The notes under the pieces were generated by a model, which worked only from the letters and a program-made list of their open reading frames with translations, searched no databases and had not been told where the DNA came from. Below are positions 22,091 to 34,011 of a stretch of DNA of 57,859 nucleotides, in pieces. Made by a program: the position numbers and the translations under genes. How positions within the stretch are numbered: position 1 is the stretch's first letter; each line of letters begins with the position of its first letter. The stretch comes from Perkinsus chesapeaki (lineage: Eukaryota; Perkinsozoa; Perkinsida; Perkinsidae), in NCBI GenBank assembly GCA_013115145.1, contig JAAPAO010000174.1, forward strand, positions 1 through 57,859, written 5' to 3'.

Positions 22091-23348
22091 TTGTTAATGG
22101 GTACTATTCTGTCCACAAGGAAAGCTACAGGGATTCTACGTATTGTCCTGCTGCTGCATTCTTCAGATGCTGACAAAAGCATCACTCTACCAGTGAAGAA
22201 TGGTTTTGTGACTATAGGGGTAAACGGACAGAAGATAAAGCTTAATGGTGACTCTGGGTCGTCAACTCTGCTTTTAAACGATGGCGGGTGGGTGAAAGAA
22301 ACATTCGGCGAGAAGGCATGCGATAATCCCCGAGCTGCATGCTACTTCCTCCCCCTGGTCACGATTATGCGGATGACTCTTCGGTCTTCCAGGATAGGTT
22401 CACCGATGGCGTTGTGGTGAAATATGTTATGCACACCGATTCATTCACTTTCGGGGGCACCGTACTTCCAAATATCAGTTTCGGGAGCATCATCTACTCT
22501 GAGAATGAACGGACTTCGAAGGCGAAGTTGTCTCCGGGTCTGTTTGGGGTAGCTCAACGCCGCAAAGACAACATGCCAGCAGGCTTGTTGAAATACCTGA
22601 AGGAGGCTGGAATCATCGATCAAGCAGCTGTCACCTTCCGCACTAACGACGATGGCCGGGATAGTGTTTGCCTCGGGGAGTGTGAGGAGCTCCGTGAAGG
22701 AACCGAGATACATTCTCCTTCTGCCATAAAAATAAACACAACAGGCCGGCTACGATGGCATCAATCGCCGGAATTGTGGATGAGGAGGGCAGAGTAGTCC
22801 TACAGCTTACAGATCGTTCTAAGTCATCTCGTCTGAATGCGGAGTATCTGACATACATTGATAGTGGTGCTAGGAGTATTCACATGCCAGGTGGGAGTAT
22901 GATCGCAGAGACGATGATAAACCTGGCCAAAAAAGCGATGGACGAGGCTGGCTTGGACACAAAGGCTGAACTTGCCACCCCTGCAAGTAATGGTCGGTGG
23001 TTGGTGGCAAAAAGTATGGTTGAATTCTTGCCGAGAAAAAAACTTGTTATGGGAGCCGGCCTGGACGTCCCGGTTTATATAGAGCCCGAACACTATGCTG
23101 TGTGTGGTGAGGACTCGAAGTGATGGATCCAATTGACGAACGAATCTCTGAATGACAACCGAGGTCTCCTCGGTATGCCGTTTTTCAGAGCTTATGACGT
23201 AGCTTTCAATTTCGACATAGCGAAAATCCGGATACGTCAAAAAGGAGAAGGGCATTATCGGTGTCTCCTCGACGGGTGTGATGAGACAGTGAGGTGTGGT
23301 CTGTTGTTGTTGTTACACCAGACTTCATGTTCTGAGTGCTGTTATTAG
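22091..23348 (+). CDS. Pepsin-like aspartic protease (family A1), with an in-frame TGA
   Basis: A secreted or vacuolar endopeptidase by family. The start at 22091 is followed by a short hydrophobic stretch (GILRIVLLLHSS). The first catalytic motif is LNGDSGSSTLLL (Asp54 in DSGSS). The frame then shifts and is restored by removing a small GT-AG intron near 22360-22397 (LP...DRFTDGVVV). The second catalytic motif is YIDSGARSIHMPGG near 22860. The conserved tail GLLGMPFFRAYDVAFNF lies near 23160. Between them the same frame is broken once by TGA at 23121-23123, with matching coding sequence on both sides. Thus this is a recently damaged gene, a readthrough case, or a sequence variant. Exon borders at about 22740 are uncertain. 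Confidence 0.8.
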
Positions 23349-24338
23349 CAAAGCGCTCGAGGAGTGTAGTGTTCAGTAGGAGGGAGAATAACGCCAACCA
23401 TGGCAGACTTGGGTCACCATGTCATCCTCGGGAGGGGTTGAAGGCTAGAAGGATAACCTTGAAGTGTGGTCTGGGGTGTGCTCGACAGAGGATGGGAAAG
23501 ATAGTAAAGCGGGGAAGAGACAAGCGAGGATGCGAGCAACGAATTTCAAGGCGCCAACTGAGAGGAGGATCAAACTAAGGCATTTATCCCGTTCAACGGG
23601 ACCCGTTCAACATACGATGGCTTGGGTCCTTCTGGAATGGTTTGCATAACCGGTTCTTGAACAAGGCTTTCGGAAATCGTTTCCAAAATCTATTCTCAGC
23701 TTCAAGAAATAAGGGTCAAGTAGACTCACTATAGCAAATATTAGTTCATGAACCAAATATCTTGTCTCAGCTTTTCGGTCTCGTATTTCGTGGTTTTTGT
23801 TCAGTTTTTCCTCGCTGTGTGGACAATCTGTCTGTTATGTCGGTATAATATGAGTCTATCGCACGAACGTCCCGCAACATACTCCTAGCAGCTCGGAATA
23901 GCTGCTTTTGATTGTGCTGTGGATATAGGAACAGTGAAGGTGAGTCGATCTAGAGGTATCCTTGGCACATGCTCCCTATGCACAGTAGATAAACCTAAGC
24001 CGTCAGGGCCACGGGCCAAGCTGCATTTGTGCAGGGGGAAACTTATCGACATATTATTGGCAATCAAAACCTGTGGGAATCATTTTTCCTTGAAAGCACA
24101 TCTGAGCGATTCACTAAGATCCGACCAGATCCAGCATTAGAACGCATCCTATTTGAGCTTCCCTGATACACAAAGTATCCGATATTTCTGTTCTCACTAG
24201 AATCACTAGTTCCATTCTATTCCCGCAGCAAGAAAGTTTGTTCAGTATTGAAATATTAGGGGCATCATATCGTGTTGAAGCTGTTGCGTTGAAGTCACAT
24301 AATAATTTTGACAGATCTTTGAGCCATACCTAGACATA
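23349..24338. other. Gap, no gene seen
   Basis: Open frames are short and unlike known proteins. A small self-complementary repeat, CCCGTTCAACGGG followed by CCCGTTCAAC, lies near 23588. Confidence 0.5.
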
Positions 24339-26023
24339 ATGGATTCACCAGTCAGTGCCGCTTCGACAAATCCTACCTCGCAGAAGCGTGCACGCACGGA
24401 GGGTTTGGGATACACCAGGCCCCTGTACAACTCGGAGGCACTCAAGCCTTACCTTGAGGTTATAGGGAAGTGCTGCTCTGATGAGATAGTTATGAAACCG
24501 GAAATCGCTTGCCTGGCGAGTGATGACGTTAGGAAGGCTTTTGATCATATAACAGGAGCTGCGGGCAGGCAGACCTGGTAGGCAAGAATATCTTTTATAG
24601 TGCGGAGATTTGGGCTTAGGCAGAACTACGGTAAGCTCACCGTGCACTTGCCACAGCTGGAATCGTTGGTGTCGATGATTATCAAACGCTTCCAGCCTGG
24701 GAAGGACACTCTCCTATTCGAGCTCGGTGCTGGCAAGGGCCTGCTGGGTCGGATAGTAGCTGAGATGACTGGTTGCAGGTAGATATGGAGGCATAGGTTC
24801 ATGTGCGGCAATCTGGAGGGTAGGCACTTGGCATTGGACTGTAGAGATATTACTAGTGGCTATGATGGCCAGGAGGAAGGAGATGAATGTAGTGATGGTT
24901 ATGGTGATGAAGATTGTGAGGCTAGTGGTGGGGCTAGGAAGACTATTAGGGTAGTAAGGGGAGAGGGAAGGGATAGACCGAAGTACCTAGGAAACCTCCG
25001 GCTATGTGAACTACCGCGCATTGATAACGGCACACACCAGCGCCCACATAGCACTGACAGGGCAGCAGCAGCATTCTCTACTTGAAATCTTCTTCTCGCA
25101 AGAGAGTAGCTTTTCAGGTTAGGGCTGACGTCACAGCTACTGACCTGCGCTCCGTATTGGAGGACCAATGCAGCAAGATGAAGGCGGATGGTATAGATAA
25201 GCCTAAGGTGGTTTGACTACCCTTACTGACCTCTCACTTTGGGCCTAGGTGCTGTTTATTGCCAAACATCTTTGTGGCAATGGCTCTGATGCTGCGGTGA
25301 AGAGCATAGCATCCCTGCTAGCCCCGACTGCAGGCGGCGGCCTTTGGACAGTTCGAGGGGCCGTTCTGGCACCTTGCTGTCATCCCCAGGCCAAACTAGA
25401 AGCCTTTGCTGGTACTACAGGGGTTAGGAGTAACGTCCGAGGGTCGCTGGTGTGGTAGGCTTGGAGGAGGACTTGGCAAAATTGGACGCTGATGAGGAGA
25501 GGTCCGGCAAGGAATGGCGGGCGCAGGTCTGGGAGATCCTCATGGAGCTACTGTAACGGCTTTGCTGTATATTGCGCGTGGAGGGCAATCACGCAGGTAT
25601 ATGTCGAAGCTTGGTGGAGCACTTCGACCATCGGACTGCAGCTCCTGGTCGGCTATGTCTTCGGCTTTCACCTTTTCGCAACTGCGTAGGTCGACTCTGA
25701 GCTGTGAAGTGCCAGGGGGCTTTCAGGTCGGCTCGGACGTAAGTGTCGCGTATTACTGGAGTCGATGCGGGCGCGTGAGTTGGTGTCTGAAGGCGCCACT
25801 GGAGAGGTTGAGCTTGTCCAGTTAAGAGCTGCTGCACTAGCAAGGAGTACTGATCGGTGTCGAGAGCAGGTACGCAAGCCAGAATGTTACTCCGGACAAC
25901 CTTGCTATTGTATACGACAGTAATGGGAAGTTTGACATGCAGTGGGACTCTGAGTTCCCTGGAGCTGTGGTGATTAGGGTACTAAAGCAGGGGCTGATGT
26001 GGAGGAGGAGGAGGGCATCGTAG
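24339..26023 (+). CDS. TRM13: TRM13-like tRNA 2'-O-methyltransferase, multi-exon
   Basis: By family, methylates the 2'-OH of tRNA position 4 using S-adenosylmethionine. Exon 1 starts at 24339 and joins, through a 42-nt intron (GTAGGC...CTTAG), to QNYGKLTVHLPQLESLV. The SAM-binding motif LLFELGAGKGLLGRIVAEM follows. After a longer intron, AFQVRADVTATDLRSVLE and LFIAKHLCGNGSDAAVKS correspond to the TRM13 segment before and including K-HLCG. APCCHPQAK matches the CCH motif, and NVTPDNLAIVYDSN near 25890 matches the C-terminal LTPEN region. The CHHC and CCCH zinc fingers usual at the N terminus are not evident, so exons may be missing upstream. The stop at 26023 is tentative. Confidence 0.82.
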
Positions 26024-27205
26024 GTGCTAATGGATCAGAGCAGCAAGAAGACAGTTACCTTACCGAAAAGGCTATCCGAGTACATATTGGGCATGAAGTC
26101 GCTGAGCTTGGAATGGCAGGGTGTTGTTAAGTAATTGGACCACAGGCTTACTGATCCACCTATCCCCTGTCCAGGTCGGCGTATCCTATTTGTATATCGG
26201 ACCTGGAGTGTGGTTCTTCGAGTGGATGCGTGCAGATGGAGTCGGCGGCATTGGTGATCATACATAGAAAGGAGGATGTGGTAGTATGGGTAGGGATAAG
26301 TACCACAAGAGGCCGGAATAGTGGGATGGTATGTGCTTGTGTGAATGGTAGACCCATTAGTCTTCATTTTCCATGTCACCACCATTGGGGAGGCATAGAC
26401 TTCGGGTGTAGTTACTGGTTGTATTAGAGGGCTTAAGGTCAAGTTCACGCTTAAGGAGCACACGGCAGCTCAGCTGTAGCATTGCCTGGAGGCATCATTG
26501 CCTTGTCGATTGTGTTGGGGACAAATCACTGTATACCACCTGCAGCCTAGCACAGAGCGCGTTGGGTGTTCCAAGCAGGGCCTCTTAACCTCTCAACTGT
26601 GGGCGATGCCCTGAGGCATGATTTCAGGCACCTTTGATGTCCTTGCTCATCCATGATCCACTAGTGAAGAGAGTGGTCTCTATGTTGTATCCGATTCACT
26701 ACCTAGGCAGGGACACAGTCGAGTCCACGCTGGCGCAGCTCGGGCCAGATGAGCTGCCGGTGCGGACCTGTGCTGCACCGCATGCCTTGGAGCTGAATAA
26801 GGACATCTGCAGTGGTGGGTCGGGGCAGGAGGAGGGAAGGGTAGTGGATCTAGTCTTGAATCTCAGATGAGAACTGCGGCCATGACGGTGTTGTCTGCAA
26901 CAGGCTCAGTCCTACGAAGTTCGTCAGCGTCTACTCCGGAGTTCAGTTCATCGATAAGGTGGACCCATGGCCAGTGGACACCGAGCCCACTTGCTGTAGG
27001 CGGAGGGGCAATGAGGTGTGTAGGATGTACTAGTGTAGGCACCTTCGGATGGTCGGTGGTCCCTCGGGCGGAGTGGGATCCGTCACTTCTTAGGAAGACA
27101 CAGACGCCCAAGTGAGCCGGAGGGAGTGACGCTATTTTCATACCATACTTTCCTTATCTTACCAAACAATTCGTTATGTGGCCCTGCTATTAGCAGGTAG
27201 TACTG
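26024..27205 (+). other. Unresolved, possibly coding region
   Basis: Several plus-strand stretches look partly coding, for example VKRVVSMLYPIHYLGRDT near 26650 and LSPTKFVSVYSGVQFIDK near 26910, but they lie in different frames. Open frames also exist on the minus strand at 26863-27141. I cannot assemble a gene or name a family. It may be extra exons of the genes on either side or a separate RNA-modification enzyme. Confidence 0.3.
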
Positions 27206-28116
27206 TTGGAATATTGCAATCAGCAGTCAGCGAGGTTTGACCATTTATTTATCGATGCCGTTGTGCAAATCACCCGAGACGCCACTGTCGAGGTTTGGGC
27301 TGTAGAGCTTGACGCTGATTCTTTCTCGAGAAGGTACACCGCTCGCATGTACGAGCTTACAAGGAGGTTCGGTGTTCAAGTAGCAAGTGGGACACGGGTC
27401 CACATTATCTGTGACAAAAAGAAGGACAAGACAGATCTGGAGGAAGCCATCGTGGCTCTTGGCGGTAGGGAGGCTCAATAACACCTCACCACCCAGCAGG
27501 CTTCGATCAGGGTCGATGACTGATAGCCAAGAAGATGCCAACCTCCTCATGGTGGAGCTGCCAAGTCAGAGACATGATGCCATACTGAGACGTACAAGTG
27601 AAGCACTGAAGGTAGGGGACAGCACTCTGGGAAGCATGCGCATGTGGCCGTCTAAGTATGGTGACGAGGACTGGGAGAAAATCCAAACAGCTGCGTTTGC
27701 GAATTCATTGGCAAAAACTCCCCTTAATACTCTGGCCGATGCTCACAGCCCTGGCACGACTCTAGAGTCAGCAGTAGAGGAGGTTAGCTCTAGCATGGTG
27801 GTCAGATTAGGGGGTTTTACATCGCGAACTGCCTCCTTGGGCGCCGTAGATAGTGCGACTTCTGTAGGCTTGTGAAGATGGAACTGCAGTTGTGGCCCGA
27901 CTCAATGTCAACGGCATCCGGGGACGGACATTGAAGAAGCAAGATAAGGACCTTCGGAAATTAACAGTAAGTAGAGGATCACCAAGCGACCTCAGAAGAA
28001 TCTTAGCGTTTCAGGTAGCAGCAGTTCGTAACACATGTGTGGACATACGTATCAATCATTTGGTCACCGACAAGGAGCTAGAGCGTATGACCATCATGAC
28101 CTACTCAAGCATATAG
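27206..28116 (+). CDS. Hypothetical protein, multi-exon
   Basis: Not recognised. The first stretch contains ITRDATVEVWAVELDADSF and RRYTARMYELTRRFGVQV and ends near 27470. The next frame contains SQEDANLLMVELPSQRHD and AILRRTSEALKVGDSTLG, which reads like a helical, SNARE- or golgin-type coiled segment. A last piece (27892-28116) contains KKQDKDLRKLTVSRGSPS. Intron borders linking them are not settled and this could be two genes. It sits just upstream of the golgin on the same strand. Confidence 0.35.
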
Positions 28117-28290
28117 TAGCGTTGGTTAGGTACACTATTGACAACAGTGAAGCATAAACCACAGCCATACTGACCGTGTCTTGGTTTCTAAACGTTATTC
28201 TGTTTCTTCCTTTATTCTCAGTGTTAAGTTGAAGTCTGGTAAGCATGAGTGGTATCTAGTTTGGTTTACTGTTTGTTATTATATATTATT

Positions 28291-31200
28291 ATGTGGGACT
28301 GGAAGAAGGTCACCAGCGCTTATAACAAAGTGGCCAACTCAGACTTTGTCAATCAGTCACTGCAGTCCCTGCAAGAGGCCAAGGCTAAGGTGAGCTCCCC
28401 AGTGGGCGAGTGACCTATTCTGTCCCTCAGGTGGACACAGCCTTCGAAGAGGCGATGAAGCAGCAGAACGCTGAGATACCGCACCCGTCGAGCTCGTCCT
28501 CGTCATCGGCAGCACCACGGCGGCAGGACGATCATGTTACGGTGCCGCCAGCGTTCGATTCGGACTTCCCCGTGTTTGGGCAAGCCCATTCGCCACCGCC
28601 ACATGCGAGGCCTCCACCGCCTCCTCCTCATAGAGGAGCTGCTCTTCCTGAAGTTGCTCAGGAACGTAAGGGACATGTCGCATTTCGGGAGAATATGGTT
28701 TGTTGTAGGGAAGCCGCCGCCCCCTGTGAAGAACGAGAACGCGACCAAGGGGCTCTTTGATGATGACGAGTTTGACGTCTTCATGCTGGGTGAAGGGGAT
28801 ACCAGTCAGTGGCGACCACCGCAGCATCAGCAGCAGTCTGGCGATCATAGCGATACCAGCCTGTCCGGTCCGCCGCTGCCGTCCTCGAGCTCCGGAGGAA
28901 GCAGCCGTCATGGAGGGCTTCCACCGGCAGCGACAGGGACTGAGGAGGTTGACTTGCTTGACAATGATCTCCTGTCGGGGGATGAGAACACTGCGTCTAA
29001 CGAGCTTCCAGCTCAGACTCCGCCAAGCACGGGAAATCACCCGCCACAGCTGCTGCCTGCAGTGGCTGGCCAGGAGCCGGCGATTGCTGGGGCATCAGAG
29101 CAGACTATAGTGCGAGAGTCTTCAGAGGAGAAGTTGTTTGCCTTACACACGGGAAGGGAGGAGGAGGAGGCTTCAGAAAGCCGGGGAGCTCGGCCTGTAT
29201 GCCTAGGCACCCGACCCCAGCCAGCCTCCTCAGCTCGATCCGGAACGGGGAGAGATGAGTCTGTTGGTGGATCTGTGCGGGGTGATGCGAGCATAGTTGA
29301 AAGAGCGGAGGAGCCGGTGGTGCTCCCGCCATCTGGAGCGCTCTTGGAGCTTCAGTCGACTGTTAGTCCCACTGATAGGCTGGTTTTGGACGAACGGAGC
29401 TCTATCGTTGATGAGCAGGCCTTCGATGATCATACATGGGGGGCCCAAGCGGATCAGCCTCGTGTGCCGGCGGAAACCGGAGATGCAAACACTGCGAACA
29501 GCGGTAATGGACACACTAGGATTGTCGAAGAGGCGGAGGCCACCAGTACTGGTGCAGAGGGCAGCCAGGGGTCAGAAGACGAGGAGCTCGCTGGGGTGCA
29601 TAGGAGAGATGGTGGAGCGTTGTCATCAGAGCAGAAGGATATAGATGCGATGGCTCCGCCGCAGCCGTCTCCAGAGATGCAAGCGTCATCGGGAGGGTGG
29701 AGCCTCTCGGAAGGACTGTCTGAGGTGGATAGGCTCAGTAGGGCATCCCGTGAGGGTGATGCCGAGTCTCACGAAGAGGGCACATCAAGTACTCAAATCG
29801 AGGCAGCGATGGTGCCACTGGTCGAGATGAGCACCGAAGAACCGGCCCTAGCTCATTTGGGAGCCGAGGAAGGCTACAGTGTTGAGGTAGCGACCAATGT
29901 TAAGGAATCTGCCACTGGCTCGGACCTAGATGAGGCTCTCTCGAAGGGGGACTCGAGGAGTAACCGAGCATCGCCGGCAGAGGCGGAAGAGAAAGGTCTG
30001 GCAACTTCCTTCTCCCATGAGACGACTTGGGCAGTGAGCACTTGCCCACAGGAGGAGGGGGACTTGGCTCGGGATGACCACACAGATGAACTTGCCGTTA
30101 TGAGAAGTGAGAGCATTGTTCGGTACGAGGAAGAGGTTTCGCCGGCCTATGGGGTTGCAGCGGGGCTACGGAGGTGCCTGGATGTTGTGGAGCAGCCTAT
30201 TGGAAGGATTGAGAAGGAAGACAGATCAAAGGACATGCTTACTCTTCCGAATATGAGTATCAAGGAGGAATCCGCGACTACAGGAGTGGTCCGAGCTACT
30301 GAGGAGAGCCCCGCTACAGAGGTCACCCCAGCTACTGAGGAGAGTATCGAGAAGAGGCCTGCTTCTGAGGAAATCACTGAGGAGAAGCCTGCTACTGAGG
30401 AGAGCCGCGCTACAGAAGAGAAGCTTGCTACTGAGGAGAGGCCAGACATTGAAGAGAGCCACGCTACAGAAGAGAAGCCTGCTACTGAGGAGAGACCTGC
30501 TACTGAGGAGAGGCCAGATATTGAAGAGAGCCACGCTACAGAAGAGAAGCCTGCTACTGAGGAGAGGCCAGATATTGAAGAGAAGCCTGCTACTGAGGAG
30601 AGGCCAGATATTGAAGAGAAGCCTGCTACAGGAGTGGCCCCAGGAGTCGCTGCCGACAATGCTACAGTCCAGGCCGAGGAAGTGTCGCGGCCTTTCGACG
30701 ATGATGATGATGATGATGATGATGAGGGTAACTTGGACGCCTCTACAGATAACGAGTCTGTTGTGAAAGAGACTTGGACAGACCTTCAGGGAGGCGCTAA
30801 TGCAGTGGTGCTCGAGGCCGCGGCTGGCATATCAGCGAACTATATAAGAGCCCGCCCTCCAAGCAAGAGTGATAATACCTTCCAAATAGAAAGCGAGGAA
30901 GAGGAGAAGGTCGACCACACTGAAGACGATACCGAGCAGGGCCAGCCAGAGCAGGTCGCGAGGGGCTCTGCCGAGGCAGGCGAATTGGCAATCACCCGGA
31001 CCGACACTGCTACCTCCCAAGACAATGTTAACATCACCGATAACACTGCGTCATCGACCAGCTCCACTGGCCAGGACGAGACAAGTCTAGGCAGCGATGG
31101 TCTTGGTACGGTTGCACGGGGCCTCATGAGCGTCGAGGATCTCATCGACACTGCGAGGGAGAGAGCGAGCTCGGCATTCAGTATTGGGAAGGCAGAAGGC

Positions 31201-33665
31201 GACTCTGAGGAGGAGGAGGGGAAAGCCCTTCAGGGAGACAGGATGCCAAAGGGCAACGACGGTGGGGAACCGAGGCATATAGTGCTCGGGGAGGAGGAGT
31301 GTCCAAGAGCAGAGGCGATTCATGAGGGCGATGAGCTGTCTAAGGGCAAACTTGAAGTGAACGACGAGCTGGAGACGATAGAGCCAGAGGAGGTTCAAGG
31401 TGACAGCAATCAAGCCGTAATAAGGACACTGCGAGGTGAGGTAGAGGACCTGAAGTCGAGGTTGCATAGCAGAGAGGAGCAGTTGGAGGCACACGCTAAG
31501 TACGGGTAACAGTGAACTGGCTGTCAAGTGATTGGTATTGTTTAGGACTATGCAAATGCTCCTCGATGAAGGCAACAAATCTGGGGTGAGCTCTTCGGCG
31601 ATGGTGTCATTAGCTGATGGGGCTCTTCAGGTGAATGAGGAAGTGCTGAGAGACCTAGAAAGTAAATACTGTGCTTCGACAGAGGAGCTCCGTAGGTCAG
31701 GTGACATAAAGTAAATGCACTCTGCTGTGTTAGATGAGGCTAAGGCAGTTGCCGCTACAAGAGAGAAGCAGATAACAAAGCTGCGGGAGGAGCTTGACAA
31801 GCAAAGCAAGGAGGCCGAGGATGCCAAGGAGGAGACGCAACGTAGGTTGGTGTTGAGGCAGTTAATCGACGATGGCAGGGCAGGTATCTTGGAGGAAGGC
31901 AAGAAGCTCGCTCAGAAGCTAAGCAACCTTGAGCAAAAGCACAAGTCGAGGCTGCAGCAGCTCGATACGGCAAAAAAGGAGAAGGAAAAGCTTCAAGCGC
32001 AGCTTGAGGAGGCGCAACAGAAGTAGCCTCGTCGTTCAGGGAGGTTCCCTACCGCTCTCTCAACAGGTCTAAAAATCTTGGTGATGCCTCGGCGGAATCA
32101 GCTGCGTTGAGGGAGCAAATGCAGAAGGACAGGCAGAAGATGAAAACACATCTTGCTGGAGTGGTGGCTGAGAGGACCAAAGCCGAGGTGAGCTCGACAG
32201 TTGCCACGACCTCCTCAATGGCTGTATAGGATGACTTGGTGAAGACGAAGGAAAAAGTGAATCAGTATGAGCGGGAAAAGGAAGAGTTACTGAGCAGCCA
32301 GAAAATGATGCAGGCAGAGCTGGACCGGGTCGGTTGACTTGGCATTCTGCCCTCTGAGAGCCTTATGTATTTTAGGTTAGTTCGGAGCTATCTTCCGCAC
32401 AAAATGAACTTATATCATCACAGCGGCAACATACCGAGCAAATAGATAAACTGCAGACGGAGTTAGAAGAGACTCAGCATGCCCTTGCCCAACGTGAGTA
32501 AGATCTAGGCGTGGAGAAAGAATCGGTATGGAACTTAGAGGAGTCAGCTGGAGGATCCTATCCATCGGTAGCAGCGGCGGAGCAACGAGCTGTCGATGCT
32601 GAAAGCAAGTGTGACTCCCTGCACATGGAACTCGCGAATGCTCGGAAGGAGGTGGGGCCCTCGACCCAGTTGCCCTTCTCAAACTTGCCCTCAGTTGGCC
32701 GAGGTCCGTGGGAAGCTTGAATCTTCGACGAGCAGCACTAAGCAGTTGAAGAAGGACATTTCGGCGCTCAATGCCCAGCTTGAAACCATGAGAGGGGACC
32801 AGGCTGCAAAGGCCACCAATGAGGCACATCTCTCTAGCGCCTTGGAAGAAGTAGGTTTGCATTTACCTGGGCAGCGTACGTACAGCTCATGCCTCCCGCA
32901 GGTGAGTCGGCTACAGGATCAGCTGCGACAGAAAGATTCGCGCATGTCGGAGGTTGTGGAAAAGCTCAAGTAAAGCACTAGAGGACTTGTGCCGGTTGAC
33001 GATGCCGGTCTTGTCTCACAGGAACTCCGACGCTGAAAAACGCGCAAACGCAGAGCAATTGCGGGCAATGCAGGTGCGTGCGGATGATCTGCAGCAACAA
33101 CTCGAGTCGGCTCAGAACGCTTTGAACGACGCGCAGTCCACTGGTAACGTCCATTTCGTAGCGACTTTGCCGATATTCCTTCTCTAGGTCGTCGAAATAG
33201 CGGCCAGGCTCTATTGGAGGCAAGTTCACCAGAACCCTCTTTCGCACGAGGCAAGGATCTCGTTATGAGCTGCTCGCAGATCGTCGGTCGATGTGTTTCA
33301 GGTGCAGCGTCATCCTCATCGGTTAGTCCTAGTGGAGAGTCTCAGCTAGAGAAACGGTGTAGAGAGGTAAGTGCCTTCTAATTTGTATTTGGACCCATTC
33401 TTGAACGGTAATGTCATCTTAATTGCTTAATAGGGACATTGTTATTATTATTTTTACGTATCCCACCGTCCAGTGGGCAAAGCTTCGACGAATAGTCTTC
33501 GGGTGCATACCGCACTCACACCTGTTTCTGATTCAGTTGGAGAGGAAGTTTGAGATCTCCCTCCAAGCCCTAGGTCAGCTGCAAGAGGAACTGGACCAGT
33601 CCAAGGACGTGGCCGCCATGTACAAGTCGATGTTGAAGAAGCAAGTGGAAGAAGAGACTTCCTAG
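28291..33665 (+). CDS. TMF1-like golgin (coiled-coil Golgi tether) with large acidic insert, multi-exon
   Basis: By family, a Rab-binding vesicle tether at the Golgi. Exon 1 (28291-28389) encodes MWDWKKVTSAYNKVANSDF, like the amphipathic N terminus of TMF1/golgins. Exon 2 is 28431-28665 and exon 3 starts at 28709; the introns of 41 and 43 nt keep frame. Exon 3 is about 2.8 kb of Ser/Glu/Pro-rich low-complexity sequence with acidic tandem repeats (30286-30640) and a run of Asp codons (30697-30723). From about 31550 many small exons encode a heptad coiled coil. The C terminus, KFEISLQALGQLQEELDQ then KDVAAMYKSMLKKQVEE, matches the TMF 'TATA-binding' (Rab6-binding) domain, which places the stop at 33665. 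Confidence 0.8.
30286..30640 (+). repeat. Acidic tandem repeat within the golgin exon
   Basis: Degenerate in-frame units of 9-18 residues built from PATEE, RPDIEE and SHATEE blocks repeat more than ten times. The DNA units (GCTACTGAGGAGAGGCCAGA type) are nearly identical, so the array is young and likely length-variable. Confidence 0.9.
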
Positions 33666-34011
33666 AAACCATTGAGCAGCCGCAGCCATTTTATCAGTTC
33701 TATTCGTTTGCCACATTCCTGCATTATTAGTTGTCGTGTCTCGCGCTGTCCCATTCTGATTGGTGTTCATTTCAACACAACTATGGCGACCATTTTAACG
33801 GTGGTAAGATCTACAGCAGTGAACAATAACAGTAGGCTCTGAAGCAACCTAACACAGGCGTTCTTCCATGCCGCAAGTCTCCGTCCCGGGCCTTACTTTT
33901 CGCATAGTGTCTTCGTTAGTAAGTGATCTGTGATAGTTGGTCATACTCTTTCCGCCATATATTTGTCTGAAGATTCGATAACCTATAATCACTTTGGCCA
34001 TCATTGTCGAC
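33666..34011. other. Convergent intergenic space
   Basis: Lies between the stops of the golgin and the minus-strand TQT-array gene. No gene or clear signal is seen. Confidence 0.5.

Noticed and set aside
24625-24655. Alternative 26-nt intron (GTAAGCTC...CCACAG) in the TRM13 gene
   Set aside because: Keeping these bases as coding (GKLTVHLPQ) joins better to the SAM-binding motif, and the preceding 42-nt intron already restores the frame.
30147-30659. Minus-strand 170-residue open frame of SSVAGFSSISGL repeats
   Set aside because: It is the antisense shadow of the acidic tandem repeat in the golgin exon.
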